In this document: positions 1 to 12,069 of the stretch, piece by piece
How positions within the stretch are numbered: the stretch's first letter is position 1
How the letters are laid out: every line of letters begins with the position of its first letter
Source: Paragordius varius
Taxonomy: Eukaryota; Nematomorpha
Length of the DNA: 64,000 nucleotides
Assembly (NCBI GenBank): GCA_964247055.1
Contig: OZ176050.1
Span: forward strand, 2,914,001-2,978,000
Reading direction: 5' to 3'
Position numbers and translations under genes: made by a program
Notes under the pieces: model-generated
What the model saw: the letters and a program-made list of their open reading frames with translations, nothing else
Database searches by the model: none
What the model was told of the DNA's origin: nothing

Positions 1-185
1 CATACATTTTAAAATAAACATATGTTAAAGTTTTTTTGTTTTTGGATATATTTTCATCAAAACAAATATTAATTATTAATTTTGCGTGATAATTTTATTA
101 TAAATTTATATCTTTATTCCAAAGTTATAAATTAAATAATTATATTTTTTTAATTTTTTACCTATAATTTTTTTAATACTTATTA

Positions 186-771
186 TCTATATATATTTTT
201 AAAAATGGAAAATGCTGGCCTTGTGATCTGTTTCCGGAAAACCGGTATACCCATTCAAATCCCAATGTCGAAAAATTATAATCATTAATTGCCCCGACAA
301 TAGCTTCGCCCGTTTTTTGAAATAGGCCCCCAGTTAGGGCCCATCCCGTGTGAAAAATGGGTTTTTTTCGAAAACTCCACAAACATCGTGTCTTGGGACA
401 ATTTTCTTGAGATGTTGGACCATTCAATTTCAGATATGATTTCTTTTCTTATATTCGATTGCGCCGAACATAGTCGGCTCGCTATTTAATTTAGGCCCTC
501 TTTTTACCCGCTCCCCCCGTAAAATGCCATTTTTTTTAAAAGAATTAGGTCCACAAAAATAATTTTTTAAATCTATTTTTCGCCCAAGTAAACAATATCT
601 TAGTATGAATGCCCCGTTTTGAAATTCCTATGAGATTATAGCTAAAATAATGTTTCGAAATAATCCACATATGTGGATAATTTTATTGTCCTTTTTTTCA
701 AACAGCCTCTCCCCCTCCCAGAAGTCCGAAGGATTTCCTCGGGCTGCCTAGCAGCACGAGATTTACGCTAG
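186..771 (+). mobile_element. Complete non-autonomous Helitron (copy H1)
   Basis: The element begins 5'-TCTATATAT and ends CTAG, preceded by host A and followed by host T, which is the classic Helitron A|T insertion with no target duplication. Just before the 3' end is the hairpin CTCGGGCTGC-CTA-GCAGCACGAG (stems CTGC/GCAG and CTCG/CGAG) and, before that, an imperfect GAAGTCC/GGATTTC-type inverted repeat. A second complete copy at 43299-43854 (opposite strand) has the same termini and insertion context. No Rep/helicase coding is present, so it is non-autonomous. An 84-codon reading frame on the minus strand is not credible coding because it follows the repeat rather than any protein family. 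Confidence 0.82.
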
Positions 772-1066
772 TAACTTATAAAATAAAATCCTTTTAACTT
801 AATTACCTACCGATATTCCATTCTTCACATTTATCAATCTTATATTTTTAGTTATCATTCCTTATGTCGTGATCATAGATGCTGTAATTTATTCGCAACT
901 ATTAATTTTTTTATTAAAACCTCTATCATAAATAATCAAGTGGAAGCAAAGAAAAATTTAAGAGCAACAATCTAAAACACCGCAAAACTTTCTAAAATAT
1001 CTAAAAACGTGAAAATTTCAATAAACATAAGAGAATAAATAGGTAGTGATAAAAATTATGATTATT

Positions 1067-1162
1067 CTAATAGAATACTTTACTAGCTGTGCGGCAAGAT
1101 TTTAACCAACCAAGAGTACTTGCGATGGCGACAACAGCTGCTCCAATGGTTACAGGGTCCAT
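1067..1162 (-). CDS. Possible micro-ORF or first exon with a membrane segment
   Basis: ATG at 1162 opens a 31-codon frame on the minus strand: MDPVTIGAAVVAIASTLGW followed by LKSCRTASKVFY and stop. Residues 4-19 form a hydrophobic, small-residue-rich stretch that could span a membrane, followed by a basic tail. It lies 183 bp upstream of, and divergent from, the orphan gene at 1346, so the two could share a promoter. A GTAAAG donor-like site falls within the last codons, so this may instead be a first coding exon. Local base composition is richer than the flanks. I do not recognise a family; chance is a real alternative. Confidence 0.3.
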   Translation of the reverse strand: MDPVTIGAAVVAIASTLGWLKSCRTASKVFY

Positions 1163-1345
1163 TTTAGAATAGATTAGTAGATGAATTTGATGTATTAACA
1201 TATTTTCCGATTATTTTCATTAAATACACATTTAGGCCAGGATAGTTAAGAATTTAATTAAATTTTAGTTAATTCAATAAAGAACGATGAGTATATTGAG
1301 GTGTTCTAAAAAACTTTTTAACCACATTGTATAATAATATTGTAT

Positions 1346-3076
1346 ATGGGTCAAACGTGTTCATGCTGTAAGAAACTCAAATTTTGGAAAAAGTCTGACA
1401 CTATAGATCCAGAAACTAGAGGTAAAGATATAATACCAAAAGCTCCACCCTTACCCACAAAAGTTAAAATACGAGATTCCGAATCCATTTTAAATCCAAA
1501 CTATAAACCTGGTGAAAGTTTATCTTCAGATACGTCTTATACAGGAGCGGATCCTTGTTCTGAGGAGAGTAGTCATGAAATAATGGCAGCAGACTCAGAA
1601 GCCGCTCTTAAAAAACTAAATGAGCGTAAAAAACCACAAACGAATTTATATCCCTCCATATATCCGCAATCCCTTACTCCATATCCATACTTTTACAATA
1701 GCAAGGTAGGAAGTAAACAACAACCAATACCTATTAAACGTCAGATTCCGTTTGAGCACAAAGTCCAGGAAATCCAATCGGATCCCACTTTTTCTTATGA
1801 ATGGGCAAAAGTTAAAGATGGGAATGCCTTAACGCATGTGTTAAGCATAAAAAAACACGAAACCGATGCTCATCAGTTAAAGGCATCGACTGACACATTG
1901 CCTGAGCCACAATTTTCTCAAATAAAACCTCAAGAAACACCAAAAATTAAATCCGACATTAAGGATATGATAAGCAATGTTATCAAACCAAACGGTAAGT
2001 TACAAATATTTCATGTAGTTTAAAAGATTGTGTAAATACAGATGTCCATAATTATTTCGGCTGAATATGAATCGGGCTTATAATTTAGGGTGTACCAAAG
2101 CGTTTTTGTTCACGGCGGTTTCGGTTTCAAAATTATACGTATACCATTTACATCTCAAATTCACCCTTGAAAAAGTCCAATTTACCCTTGAACAATTTAA
2201 ACGAACAATTCAAATTTACCCTTACTTCAACATTTCAAATTTACCCTAATAAATTGTTATACTAGCTAATTTAACACATCATTAACATGGAATATATCTA
2301 TATGTCATATTTTATTCTTTTTCTGTATTATCTAATTAAAACGAATATTTTTATTTAAAAATTTTAATAACTATAAATAATTATTAATATTCAAACAGAT
2401 AGTTTATTTTAGGGTGTTTTTATAATGTTTAAAGGTGGTTTGAATTGTTGGGGGTTATTTTAATAACCAAGGGTTAATTTTAGGTATAAATGGTATACTA
2501 AAGAAAGCAGTTTATAGAATTTAAAATATTGGTAAAAAGTTAAACAGTACAACACGGTTGATTAAAATTCTGGGCAAAATATTTATTTTAAGAAAATGTT
2601 TAATTATAATTATATTAAAAAAACTTCTCAACATGAAAATAAGCAATAAGTTAATTAAAATATTTTTTGGCAATACGATTTCAAAAAAATTAATAAATTA
2701 CTATAAAACTCTTTAACATAGAACAAAACTCCGATTCATATAATGGTGGTTTTAAAATTCATTCAATTTACATTATATAGAGCTGCTATCTATACAAAAT
2801 AAATTGTGGGAATCATATATATTTATCAATATTTTACATAAATTAGTTGTCAATACAATGGGGTCAAAAGTTGAAACTACCAATGCAATCCAAAAACCAA
2901 CAATAACAAAAACTGTGGAAACAAAAAAGGATGAAACAGCTCCCAAAATTGCCCCTACCCAATTTAGTACGGCTCAGAGGCCAAAACCTAAGAAAAAACA
3001 TGCGTCACACAAAGTTTTAATCAATGACGCTGAAACAAAAGACAAAAATGATATGATAAACGCCTTATTACAATAA
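1346..3076 (+). CDS. Orphan protein, dually lipidated-type N-terminus (2 exons)
   Basis: Two exons are inferred: 1346-1994, ending at a consensus GTAAGT donor, and 2847-3076, after TTAG. The phase-1 junction is in frame and gives about 292 residues. I prefer the ATG at 1346 over the in-frame ATG at 1340 because it gives MGQTCSCCKKLKFWKK: Gly2 for N-myristoylation, three nearby Cys for palmitoylation and a basic patch, the usual membrane-anchor triad. The rest is hydrophilic and low in structure: Pro/Tyr-rich around residues 100-125, acidic-Ser around 60-75, and a Lys-rich tail with PKPKKKHASHK near the C-terminus. The 852-nt intron holds a MITE. No domain is recognised. A membrane-tethered adaptor or scaffold is only inference. 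Confidence 0.6.
2136..2500. repeat. MITE with ~30-bp inverted termini, in intron
   Basis: The left end (2136-2166, core GTATACCATTTA) and right end (2471-2500, core TAAATGGTATAC) are inverted repeats. The left arm contains three or four imperfect copies of a CAAATTTACCCTT motif. The right arm has the complementary GGGTTAATTTT, so the whole element could fold into a hairpin. Its flanks are TA-rich, as for Tc1/mariner-type insertions, but a clean target duplication is not obvious. It lies wholly inside the intron of the orphan gene. Confidence 0.55.
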
Positions 3077-3605
3077 ATAAATAATTACATTAATTTAATT
3101 TTTTATGACGTTTACTTGACTTTTGTCATCCATCTACAACAACGCCTATGTATACATTTTATTTATGTAGAAAATGTTGGCATTACATGACCCATAAATA
3201 AATTTTTTTAACATAATTTTTGTGCTGACGGTAACAAATATAAATTTAATTTATCTTAATCGAATTTAATCATATGTTGAAACTTGTTAACTACTGTTAA
3301 AACATTAGCCAACCAAAAAATAAAAAATAACCGTAAGCTGTTTTAAATTAATTTTTTATGTGGTTAAAAGCATATAACTTTTAAAAAAAAATAAAAGGTG
3401 GTGGTGGTTTAACTTTTTGTTTCAATATTATGTAACACAATAGTGTGAGATTACAAATAATTTGTATTCATATTTATACCTTATCGTTTAGTTGCGCACA
3501 TACACCTACTTATTTTTTGTTTATAATTTGTTTGGGGCAAATATACTTTTTGTAAAATATTTATCTGTTTTTATTTATAAAACATTACGCGATAATTGAA
3601 AAATA
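3077..3605. other. Intergenic AT-rich spacer upstream of SOD
   Basis: No coding region or recognisable repeat. The stretch separates the orphan gene from the SOD start codon in the same direction. It must contain the SOD promoter, but no convincing TATA box could be singled out among the many AT runs. Confidence 0.5.
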
Positions 3606-6433
3606 ATGGCAACCTTTGCGGCATTCTGTATATTTGCTGGCGCACTTCAAAATAGTCGTTTGGATTTTTATCAAAAGGTAAATTTTAATATTTTTAATAA
3701 TTAATTTTAGCCAGGTTCCGTTTCAATCAATGGTAGTATTGTTAATTTGGCACCGGGTCTTCACGGATTTCACGTGCATCAAAATGGAAATTTGAGCCAA
3801 AGTATAGTAGAAAAAAATTAAATATTTTTAGTTTTTGAATGATTATCGAGACTGACCGTTTACCAAAATATTCTTATAAGTTTAACACTATAGATTGATC
3901 TATAAATATAAAATAATATCTGTGTAATGTAGTATTTGAATTTTTCTTAATATTTATACATAAAGTTTAAAATTTTATGTTTATAATAATTGAATTTTTT
4001 CGGTATTAATTCGCTGGTAATAATGAATGACTTGCCCTCATAATTGGTAATACTTATTATATATATTTGACCAAAAAAACCAATTTCAATGTGGTCTAAT
4101 CAAATATTAAAACAAATTAATAATACTGAAATATAATTGTGAGCGGGACTCCCAATCAAAGATAAAGTTGCCGGTTAATGAATGCTATGCATATTTTAGG
4201 AAAAGTGATGATTCATTCTCCATAAATTACCTAATTAGGGATTAAAAAGAAAGGATACAATAATAAAATATGTACTATACGCCAATATGTGGCTCAACCT
4301 TTTGGTTACAGTTAAATTACTATTTTTTTTAAAAAAAGTAACGTTTTTTATCCTAGTGCATCCTATCCGGTCGCCATATCTATTCGTCAAATCTATAATA
4401 CATTAAATGTAAACTTTGAATAAAAATTTAGAATGTTTAGCGGCTGGCCCACATTTCAATCCAAGTAACATGACACATGGAAGCCCCGATTCTCCAAATA
4501 GGTACCTCCATTTTTTAATAAGTAACCGTATGCTAAAACTAATCGTGATTAATACTAACAAGTTATTTTTTAGTGATATTTATAATTTTCTATTTTTTTC
4601 ACAAAAAGGATTAATATTATAAATTAAGCAAATGACAAATATGCTAAAAAAAATTGCCGAATTTGTGGTAATAGTTTGGAATAAAATTTATTTATTTTAC
4701 TCTTAAAAAGACATGTTGGAGATCTTGGTAACATTGAAGCCGATTCAGAAGGCGTTGCACTGATTAACATTAATGACATGGATATAAGTTTGACGCCGGG
4801 TAGCCCGCATTATATAGTTGGAAGATCTATTGTGGTAATTATAATAACATATATTTTTTAATTATATTTTAGTTAATTTATTCTATATTAAACAAACTAA
4901 TCACCAATAAATAAGATGCAATAAGGAATGATAACTCGCTAATACGGGGATTAACTAAAGTTTTTAAGATGGATCATCCGTTCGAAAAACTAATAAACTA
5001 AAATAAGAAAATTTTAAGCTCTCTGTGTTTACTAAATGTAGTCATAAGTTTGAATCGGTTTTGTGGTAAGAAACCGGTTGGGATATAATTTTTTACATTA
5101 TTTAAAATATTACTTATCGACTTCTACACATTTCGCCCATCTCTAATGTTATAAAAATGCCATGCCAGAAAACCGATCGTCATTTGCCATACCATTTATC
5201 AAACCTTTTTCCAAAGTCCTCAAATCTAATAAAATGCTGCTTTGCGAGGGTGTATATCCATTGATGCGAAGTTTAATAATTCAGGTGTCACCAATCATGA
5301 AAGTTCAGCGGATGCGGGAAAATTTCCCATCTAAGCGATTATAAGGTGTCTTTCATTTGGTTTTCTAGAGACGAAGCATTGTCATATAGCGAAATCTTGC
5401 CATGTCTTCTGCCCGTTTCGGTCGCTTTTCTATTAATCCTTGGTTTGAATGAATCATTTGTTGCGATAGCAAGCGTTGTGTTTTAAACGGTTTCATCTGC
5501 CTTTTAAAGATTATCCACACAAAGTATTTGTCAAAAGTGATTTGGCATTGCTGTTGATAGCCGAATTGGCCAAGTGAGAGCCACGATTTCTTTCGGCTTT
5601 GGATTTCAAAACAAAGCCACTTCTATCACCCGCATCGATGCATAAATGATTTCCTTTTTTTACTTTGAAGGATACAAGTCACTTTGCGTTCGTGAAGTTC
5701 ATTCAGATTGTGTGAGAATCATATACCGTGTTTATTGGTCTTTCCCATTGCCCGAGAGTCTACTAATTTTTGGTGATACATGTATTCTAAAATACCGTTA
5801 TGTTTGAGATGGACATAATCCTATAACTCTTGCCCTTTCTCGTTTTGGAGTTGTGTGGTTTAAGCGACCACAATAAAATCACAACTTTAAAATTTTCAAA
5901 ACCATTCACATTTATAATCGATGGATTCACGATTCGATTCTCAGTAAACTATGAATTTCAACTGCCTTTTTTAGCTGATGAAATAAGAAATGAGTGCCGC
6001 AAATTTTTCAGGCACAAATTTTTGACATGACAACTGAAGATAAAAATAAGACGCTACTTTTTGGCGGAATCAACTATGCGTGTTAGCCGTTTAGATGAAC
6101 AAATTGGGGTTCATGTTAAATTAATCGTTTTAATGACTTGTGACCATTATAAAAGTTATATCATAATAATGACATGTATATTAGCTGTGTCCTTATATCC
6201 ATAAAAATAATGTTAATTTTTAATACATTTAGGTTCATGAAAAAATTGATGATCTTGGTTTAGGAGGCGATGCTGAAAGCTTAAAAACAGGGAATGCCGG
6301 AGGAAGAATCGATTGTTGCATTATTACAAAAAGGTTTTTGTCATTATTCAATTTTATTAAATTATACTTTTTATGGTATAAAAAACATTCAATTAGTTTT
6401 TGTCACCAAACTCAATGGTTTTTTGTTACCTAA
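3606..6433 (+). CDS. SOD1: Cu/Zn superoxide dismutase (5 exons)
   Basis: Exons 3606-3677, 3711-3801, 4432-4501, 4711-4834 and 6233-6433 join in frame into about 185 residues. The enzyme dismutates superoxide to H2O2 and O2. All ligands of the family are present: copper/zinc His45 and His47 (GFHVH), His62 (GPHFNP), His70, His79 and Asp82 (HVGDLGN), and His121 (VVHEK). The intrasubunit disulfide pair Cys56 and Cys147/148 and the active-site Arg144 also remain. No signal peptide is seen, so it is probably cytosolic. Intron 1 is only 33 nt; intron 4 (1398 nt) carries a mariner relic. The frame runs 33 residues past the usual C-terminus (TKRFLSL...), so either the tail is extended or one more intron was missed. 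Confidence 0.9.
5050..6130 (-). mobile_element. Degenerate mariner transposon in SOD intron 4
   Basis: The minus strand encodes broken mariner (Mos1-type) transposase. Pieces seen include [12 protein letters not shown] near 5710, the catalytic-region [16 protein letters not shown] near 5380 (cf. HDNA in mariners) and the C-terminal [18 protein letters not shown] near 5220. The frame is interrupted by several stops and shifts, and the first catalytic region is poorly preserved, so it is inactive. It sits wholly inside the 1398-nt SOD intron, antisense to it. Clean terminal inverted repeats were not found, so the limits are approximate. Confidence 0.8.
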
Positions 6434-7510
6434 AAATGTGAGAATGTATAATGAAGACATTTAAAATAATTTTGTTATTCACGGATATAATCTGCTTTAG
6501 TGCTATCGATAAAAATAATAATTCTTTGGGGTTGATTGTGTGTAAATTTTGAAAAGTTTGGAAAAACGTTGCATATATGCGAGATAATGATGGTACTATA
6601 TACAAATTGTGTTTTTTGGGGGTTAACCTTATTCTTATTTAACATTAGAAAGCCTCAAGTGATTTTTAGCAATCTCTTTTAAACTAATAAAAAATGTTTC
6701 ATTTACTAATGAATCAATTATAAAGTTGCGGGGTATTAAATATATAATACCTTGAATCATTTATTTTTGTCTTTAATTTAATATTTAAGGAACTAATATA
6801 CATAAATAAATTCTTTGGCAAATTATTTTTGTCATGGAGGTTATTAGAATATTTGACACGTCTCATAATTGGATAAAAATACATGCATATCTTTCAATAT
6901 CCTAAAAACTTTCATTTTGACCTTTCCATTATTCACCCTTCTTTTAAACTTTCCTTTAAAATTTGGCCCCCGAATCTATTCTCTAAAATTAATATTTACG
7001 TGAAATTTTAGCATATTCTCCTAGTTTAGTCAGCCATCTTAAACAACAAAATAGAATTTAAATGGACCGTTTTTTGATTTAGTGACTAATTTAGTGTAAT
7101 TGAATAATGATACTTAAAATATGAATTTACATATTCATTTTAGTCGTGAGAGATGCCACAAAACATTTTATTAAGAAAACGCACATTGCCTTCCACCATA
7201 TCGATAACCAATTTTTATCATACTTTATTTTTGGAGATTGGATTTTAAATATCTATATTCACTGTATTATTATATTTATTTTAATAATTTATTTATATGC
7301 ATAGCGCAAAATCACATTCGCATATGCTTACTTATAACTCTATACTGATTTTTGGGATGATGTTTTTGTCCATTTTCAAAGTGTTATCCATATAGATTAA
7401 TAAAATTACAAATATACCTATATATATATTAGCCAATGTTAATTAAATAATATGATGTATTGGTTGGTTATTAATAAATTCTTCTATTTATATAATTTAT
7501 GAAAAAAAAA
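6434..7510. other. Intergenic region between convergent SOD and GPCR
   Basis: This holds the 3' flanks of SOD (+) and the GPCR gene (-). I see no coding frame, repeat family or RNA gene, only AT-rich sequence with several AATAAA-like polyadenylation signals on both strands. Confidence 0.5.
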
Positions 7511-9874
7511 TCATTTTTCCCCTGGGGCAGGACCAACGTAAATGTCATCTTCGAATGGAATTGCTTTCACAATTTTTTCCGTGTCTTTAAGTTCGCCCAG
7601 ATTGGTTGAACCAATATTGGATTCACTTCCCTTGGTAGTGCCCTTTTCATAAACATCGACCACGCTACCCCCTGCAAAAATTATTGGTTATAACTGATTC
7701 ATGAGCGAAATTTCGTGGGATTAAAAATAAAATAAATGAGATAAACTTTTAACAATGGTTGTTGGGACGTGTGATTTTCTTGTTTGAGTAACATCTTCGA
7801 AAGCCGTTGTCCCCATGCCCGCTAACACAAGTTTGATCGGTTTTCGCGTAATGAAAGCTATCATACCAGCTCGGAACGAGGAATTAGCCAAATATATAAA
7901 CACGTTAAGGACTGCAATCGAATGAGCTATTTGAATCGTAGTGGCATGTACGGCCAACGGTAATCGATTCGCGTAATCAAAGATGACAATAAAAGCGTAT
8001 TGGCCCCACAACGTAAAAACGAGTGCAAAATGGGCAAACAAAGTCCGGGCCAATTTTATTTCTTGTTTCCAGCGACGTTTACTCAAATTTTGAGCTGGGA
8101 GACCTCCAGGGTGACCAAGGCCTTGGCCTCCTTGATTACCGATTGAATTGTGAATTTTTCGTACATATAAATACAATTGAACATAGCAGTAAAATATGAT
8201 GGATACTGGAGTAAATACATACACGATTGCAAAGTACAGCGTATAACCTATAGAATATGTCCTGTCCCAGATACAGATTTGGGCCTTTAAATCAAACACA
8301 TTTCGACCCCAGCCGACCTATAAAAACAATGAAATTTAAAAAGTTTCAAAAAAAATGTTTTGCTATTGAGAGATAAATGCAATATGTTACATCTGGAGGC
8401 ATTTGCAGTAAAAAGGCTGCAATCCATATTAATATACAAAACGTGATGGTACATTTCCAAGTAGCGTTATTTAAAAACTTGGATTGGTAGCGGATGGACC
8501 AATACCTGTTAAACAATTATAAATTTAATTAATTTAATGCACTGGTAATGTAAACCGTAAGCAGGTCTTGCCAGAGATATTGATTTTCATTTTTTCGGTA
8601 CACTTTATTACTTACTAAGTGTTTCGATTGAAAACTATAATTGGCCTAACATATGGCACACTTTAATTGCCTTTAGACCGTGTATAATCACTTTAAATTC
8701 CTAATTAAATGGAAAAAATACCTTAAAAACTCATTTTTTATTATGATAAACTTTAATAAAAACTGTTTCCGATCAATATTTGATTCATCTAAGCATTTAT
8801 GTGATATGATCGCTTTTAGATTTGAAATATATTTGAATTATTATTGAAAAATTTCCTTTAGAATACTGATAAATTAGCACAATATGTTATTGTTGAACTT
8901 TTACTTAAGAGAACGTAAATAGGACGAAAATTGTTTAATTATACCATTGGTCATGTCAAACAATGTAAAATATTATCATCATTCGGTGAAGTCCAGGAAT
9001 CGATATAAACCTTAAAATGCATCTACAGACTCACAATTTTTTAGTATTTTGATCAAAAAAATGATATTAAATAATATTCAACAACAATTAAATTATTTTT
9101 TCTTTAGATTAGCCAGTGTATTAACTTTAATTAACTTAAAGATTAAAAATAATCGTATGAAACTTAAAGAATTATATTCAAACGAATTGGAAACGTTATG
9201 TAAAATGGGGTTCTAAAGCCTTTTATTTCATTCCAATTTTTTACTATCTATATATATATATATATATATATATACGTATGGAATTAATTCAAAGTTATAT
9301 TTAAATGATAGAGCAAGATACCTTGTAACCGCAATCGTAGTGTGAGTTAGGATTGAAGCTACGCATGATGTAACACAAACATTTGCGATTGCATTACAAA
9401 GCCTATGGTTTTGCAAAAATACTTGATGACCAATCGTCAAACCTATATGCATGAAATATCAAATAATATATTTAAATGCATACAAAAAAGGGTCGCAAAA
9501 TTAGAATATCTAAAAGAAATATTACATCTAACATATTTTTGGCCATAAAATACCTGTAATCGATGTTGAAGTTATGATAGTAACTTCAATCAAATCGGCT
9601 AAACAAAGGTTGACTATGAAAATGTTTAATGGTTTCCACAACAATTTGTTGGTGTAGATAGCACCTATAATCTAAATTTTTTTGTTGTAAAATTAAAATT
9701 TACTGCAATATTTCCCACTGGTCCAATCAACAAATAGAATGCTAGAAGAGTTAAAAGTGCAATAGTTAAGTTGCGATGTTGTACAAACGGATTATAATAT
9801 TTAAAATATTCAATCATAAAGGTCTGATTATAAACGAAATTTCTTCGAAACTGTTCATAATGAAAATGTTGCAT
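7511..9874 (-). CDS. Class A (rhodopsin-like) G-protein-coupled receptor, orphan
   Basis: Six exons (9874-9704, 9671-9554, 9442-9322, 8505-8391, 8317-7747, 7671-7511) splice in frame to about 418 residues with seven membrane segments. There is an N-glycosylation site (NQT) in the short N-terminus. TM1 carries GN, TM2 has LCLAD with the sodium-site Asp83, and TM3 starts with Cys112, the disulfide partner of Cys190 in loop 2. The DRY motif is T-R-Y (136-138). TM6 lacks CWxP (it has FTLWG) and TM7 reads LNVFIY instead of NPxxY. TM4 to loop 2 (QMPPD-VGWGRNVFDLKAQIC) recalls Tre1/moody and related receptors. The long loop 3 is Gly-rich, and the tail ends in EDDIYVGPAPGEK. Intron 1 is only 32 nt. 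Ligand unknown. Confidence 0.85.
9248..9274. repeat. (TA)n microsatellite
   Basis: A run of about 13 TA units lies inside the 816-nt third intron of the GPCR gene. Confidence 0.8.
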
Positions 9875-12065
9875 AGTAATGAACTATCCGTGTTCCTTTT
9901 TAGGGGGGATTTTATCAAACAAATTATTTTAGATATATATCACAATATAATATTTTGATAAATAAATTTGTAAAATTTTTTAATGATAGGTTTCATAGTC
10001 AAAAAATCCAATCTATCATGATTAATAAAGATGATTTGTATGTCAAAAAAAGGATATGGAGGCATCTTTACCTTGATCTTAAATCTATTATTTAAGATTA
10101 TCGTAACGAGAATGAAAACGGTAAAAATAGAATACAAAATGGCATAATCCAATTCACCTTAAACCTAAACTCTTCTTTTGTTCAACATACCCTTATTAAA
10201 AAAAATATATTATTTAATTATTTTAATTTCAATTCTATGGATATAAATTGTTTCACGATAAAATAATTGGTTGGATACAATACCCTTCCTTTTATTAAAT
10301 TATTCTTTGAGCTATTTTTTTGCGAAAAAAATGAATTTTTATATAGTTTTTGTACAAAAAAGATCATGTATTAGGTTCAGGATATATACGGATAATCAAT
10401 ATTTATAAATAAGTATATCATACACTGAAATAGCATAAAATCTATCCATTTTCGTGACACAATTTTTAATTATTACATATTATCATTTTTTTTATTGCAA
10501 TAACCAATTTCCGTTTTATCAATTTAGGTAAGTTAGTCTTGAAAACAGCTCAGTCATACACATAATTTTTTACTTTATTTATTGGGTATTAAATAGAATT
10601 TTTAAAATATCCAATATAATTGTATTATAATGCGTTATGATCTACCATTTCAGCACTATTATGATCGTAACAGATTTGTCATCTCAATTTTTAATATTTA
10701 TTGTTGTTTAGTTTTTTAATATTAAAAATCTCAATTATTTTTAATTTCATGTCAAAGATATCGGGTGTAATATGTGGCGAATTATAATTTAAGATGTTTT
10801 ACCTAAATATGGTAAAATATAAAACTTTTTATTTTTCACTAATATTGCCCTATTTTTACTTTTTGCATAAGTTATCTAATCCTCAACGCGTATAAATAAT
10901 ATATTTATGATATTGGAACTAAAATGCTTTTTAAGCCATTGAGGCGCATTATAAAATTATTTTTCCATTAAATTATTATCTTAAACTAAAATATATTTTT
11001 CTAGTATTTTTGGTAATTAAAATAATTGATACATAAAAATATATGGTTAATAATTAGCTTTAAATTCCTTATGATTTTTGACAAATTTTGATCATTTTTG
11101 ATTTTGAAATCTGCCGTTTATTTTAATTGGTTAAAGTTTTATCTAAATTTAAGACTCTAAATCTAGAAACAAAATATTTTTTAACTTTTTTGCAATATTT
11201 ATGGTTTTAAGTAGGGGGAGGGGGAGGGGATATATTAACCTAGTGGTGGGAGCAAATACTACTAATATTTTTGATTAAAATTTTCTGTTGCATAAAATGT
11301 TTTTGTATATAATTAATTATCTACATAAATTTTGTTATTTCACAAAAAATAGCTTAATGTCGTAAAATCATTCTAATTAAATAAATGCAATTGGAAACGA
11401 TATAAATAACCTATATGGATGTTTGGGTATAAAGGTTATGACCTCAACATCATACTCTATTAAATATATATCGTTTTATGCACACCAAAATAGTATTTAA
11501 TAATTGTAAATAATTTATAAACAACCAACCATCATTTTATGTCACAAAAAATTGTTTCTAATTTATTTAGCAAATGCAAGATATTTTTGGCAAATAGGTG
11601 TCATACATATTTTTGAAGTTTGAAAAGTAACCGGAAAAGTTTTTCAAAAAATTCCAACATCTTTTCTTAAAATCTTTTACCTAATTCAATTAACACAAAA
11701 CAAAAAATATTTTTATAGCGTAAAATGATAACTAAATACACACTGTTTAAGTTAAAAAATTTAAAAATTATTTCAAGGTCGCAAATGATAATAATTTAAA
11801 AGAAAAAAATAGAATTTGCTTAAGAATTAAAATTATCCATACAAATCATTATTTTAAATTAGAATTATTAATGATAAACCGCATATGAACCTATTTATTA
11901 TCCATTAAGAAATTAGTTTACATTTTGGATAGATTACATATTGAAAATGATTACGAACTACCATTTTAAAACAATATTATTATTACTCAATTGGCCTATA
12001 TCTATTAAAACTTTTTTATTTTAATTTTCATGTTGTTTTATATCACTGTGCCCAAAATCGGGGCG
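9875..12065. other. Gene-poor AT-rich region
   Basis: No supported gene. It contains the GPCR upstream flank. A short minus-strand hydrophobic frame at 10152-10067 (LDYAILYSIFTVFILVTII) ends at a GTAAAG donor-like site and could be a stray exon, but it lacks support. A GGGGGAGGGGGAGGGG tract lies at 11215-11230. Confidence 0.5.
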
Positions 12066-12069
12066 TATA

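Noticed and set aside
173-427. 84-codon minus-strand ORF as a gene
   Set aside because: It lies inside Helitron H1 and matches the same non-coding consensus at 17585-17875 and 44546-44743.
5162-6030. Plus-strand ORFs in SOD intron 4 as extra exons
   Set aside because: They are antisense shadows of the decayed mariner transposase; SOD exons 4 and 5 join in frame without them.
9940-10152. Minus-strand hydrophobic ORF as an upstream GPCR exon
   Set aside because: The GPCR already has a proper start at 9874 with an in-frame stop upstream. No phase-compatible join was found.
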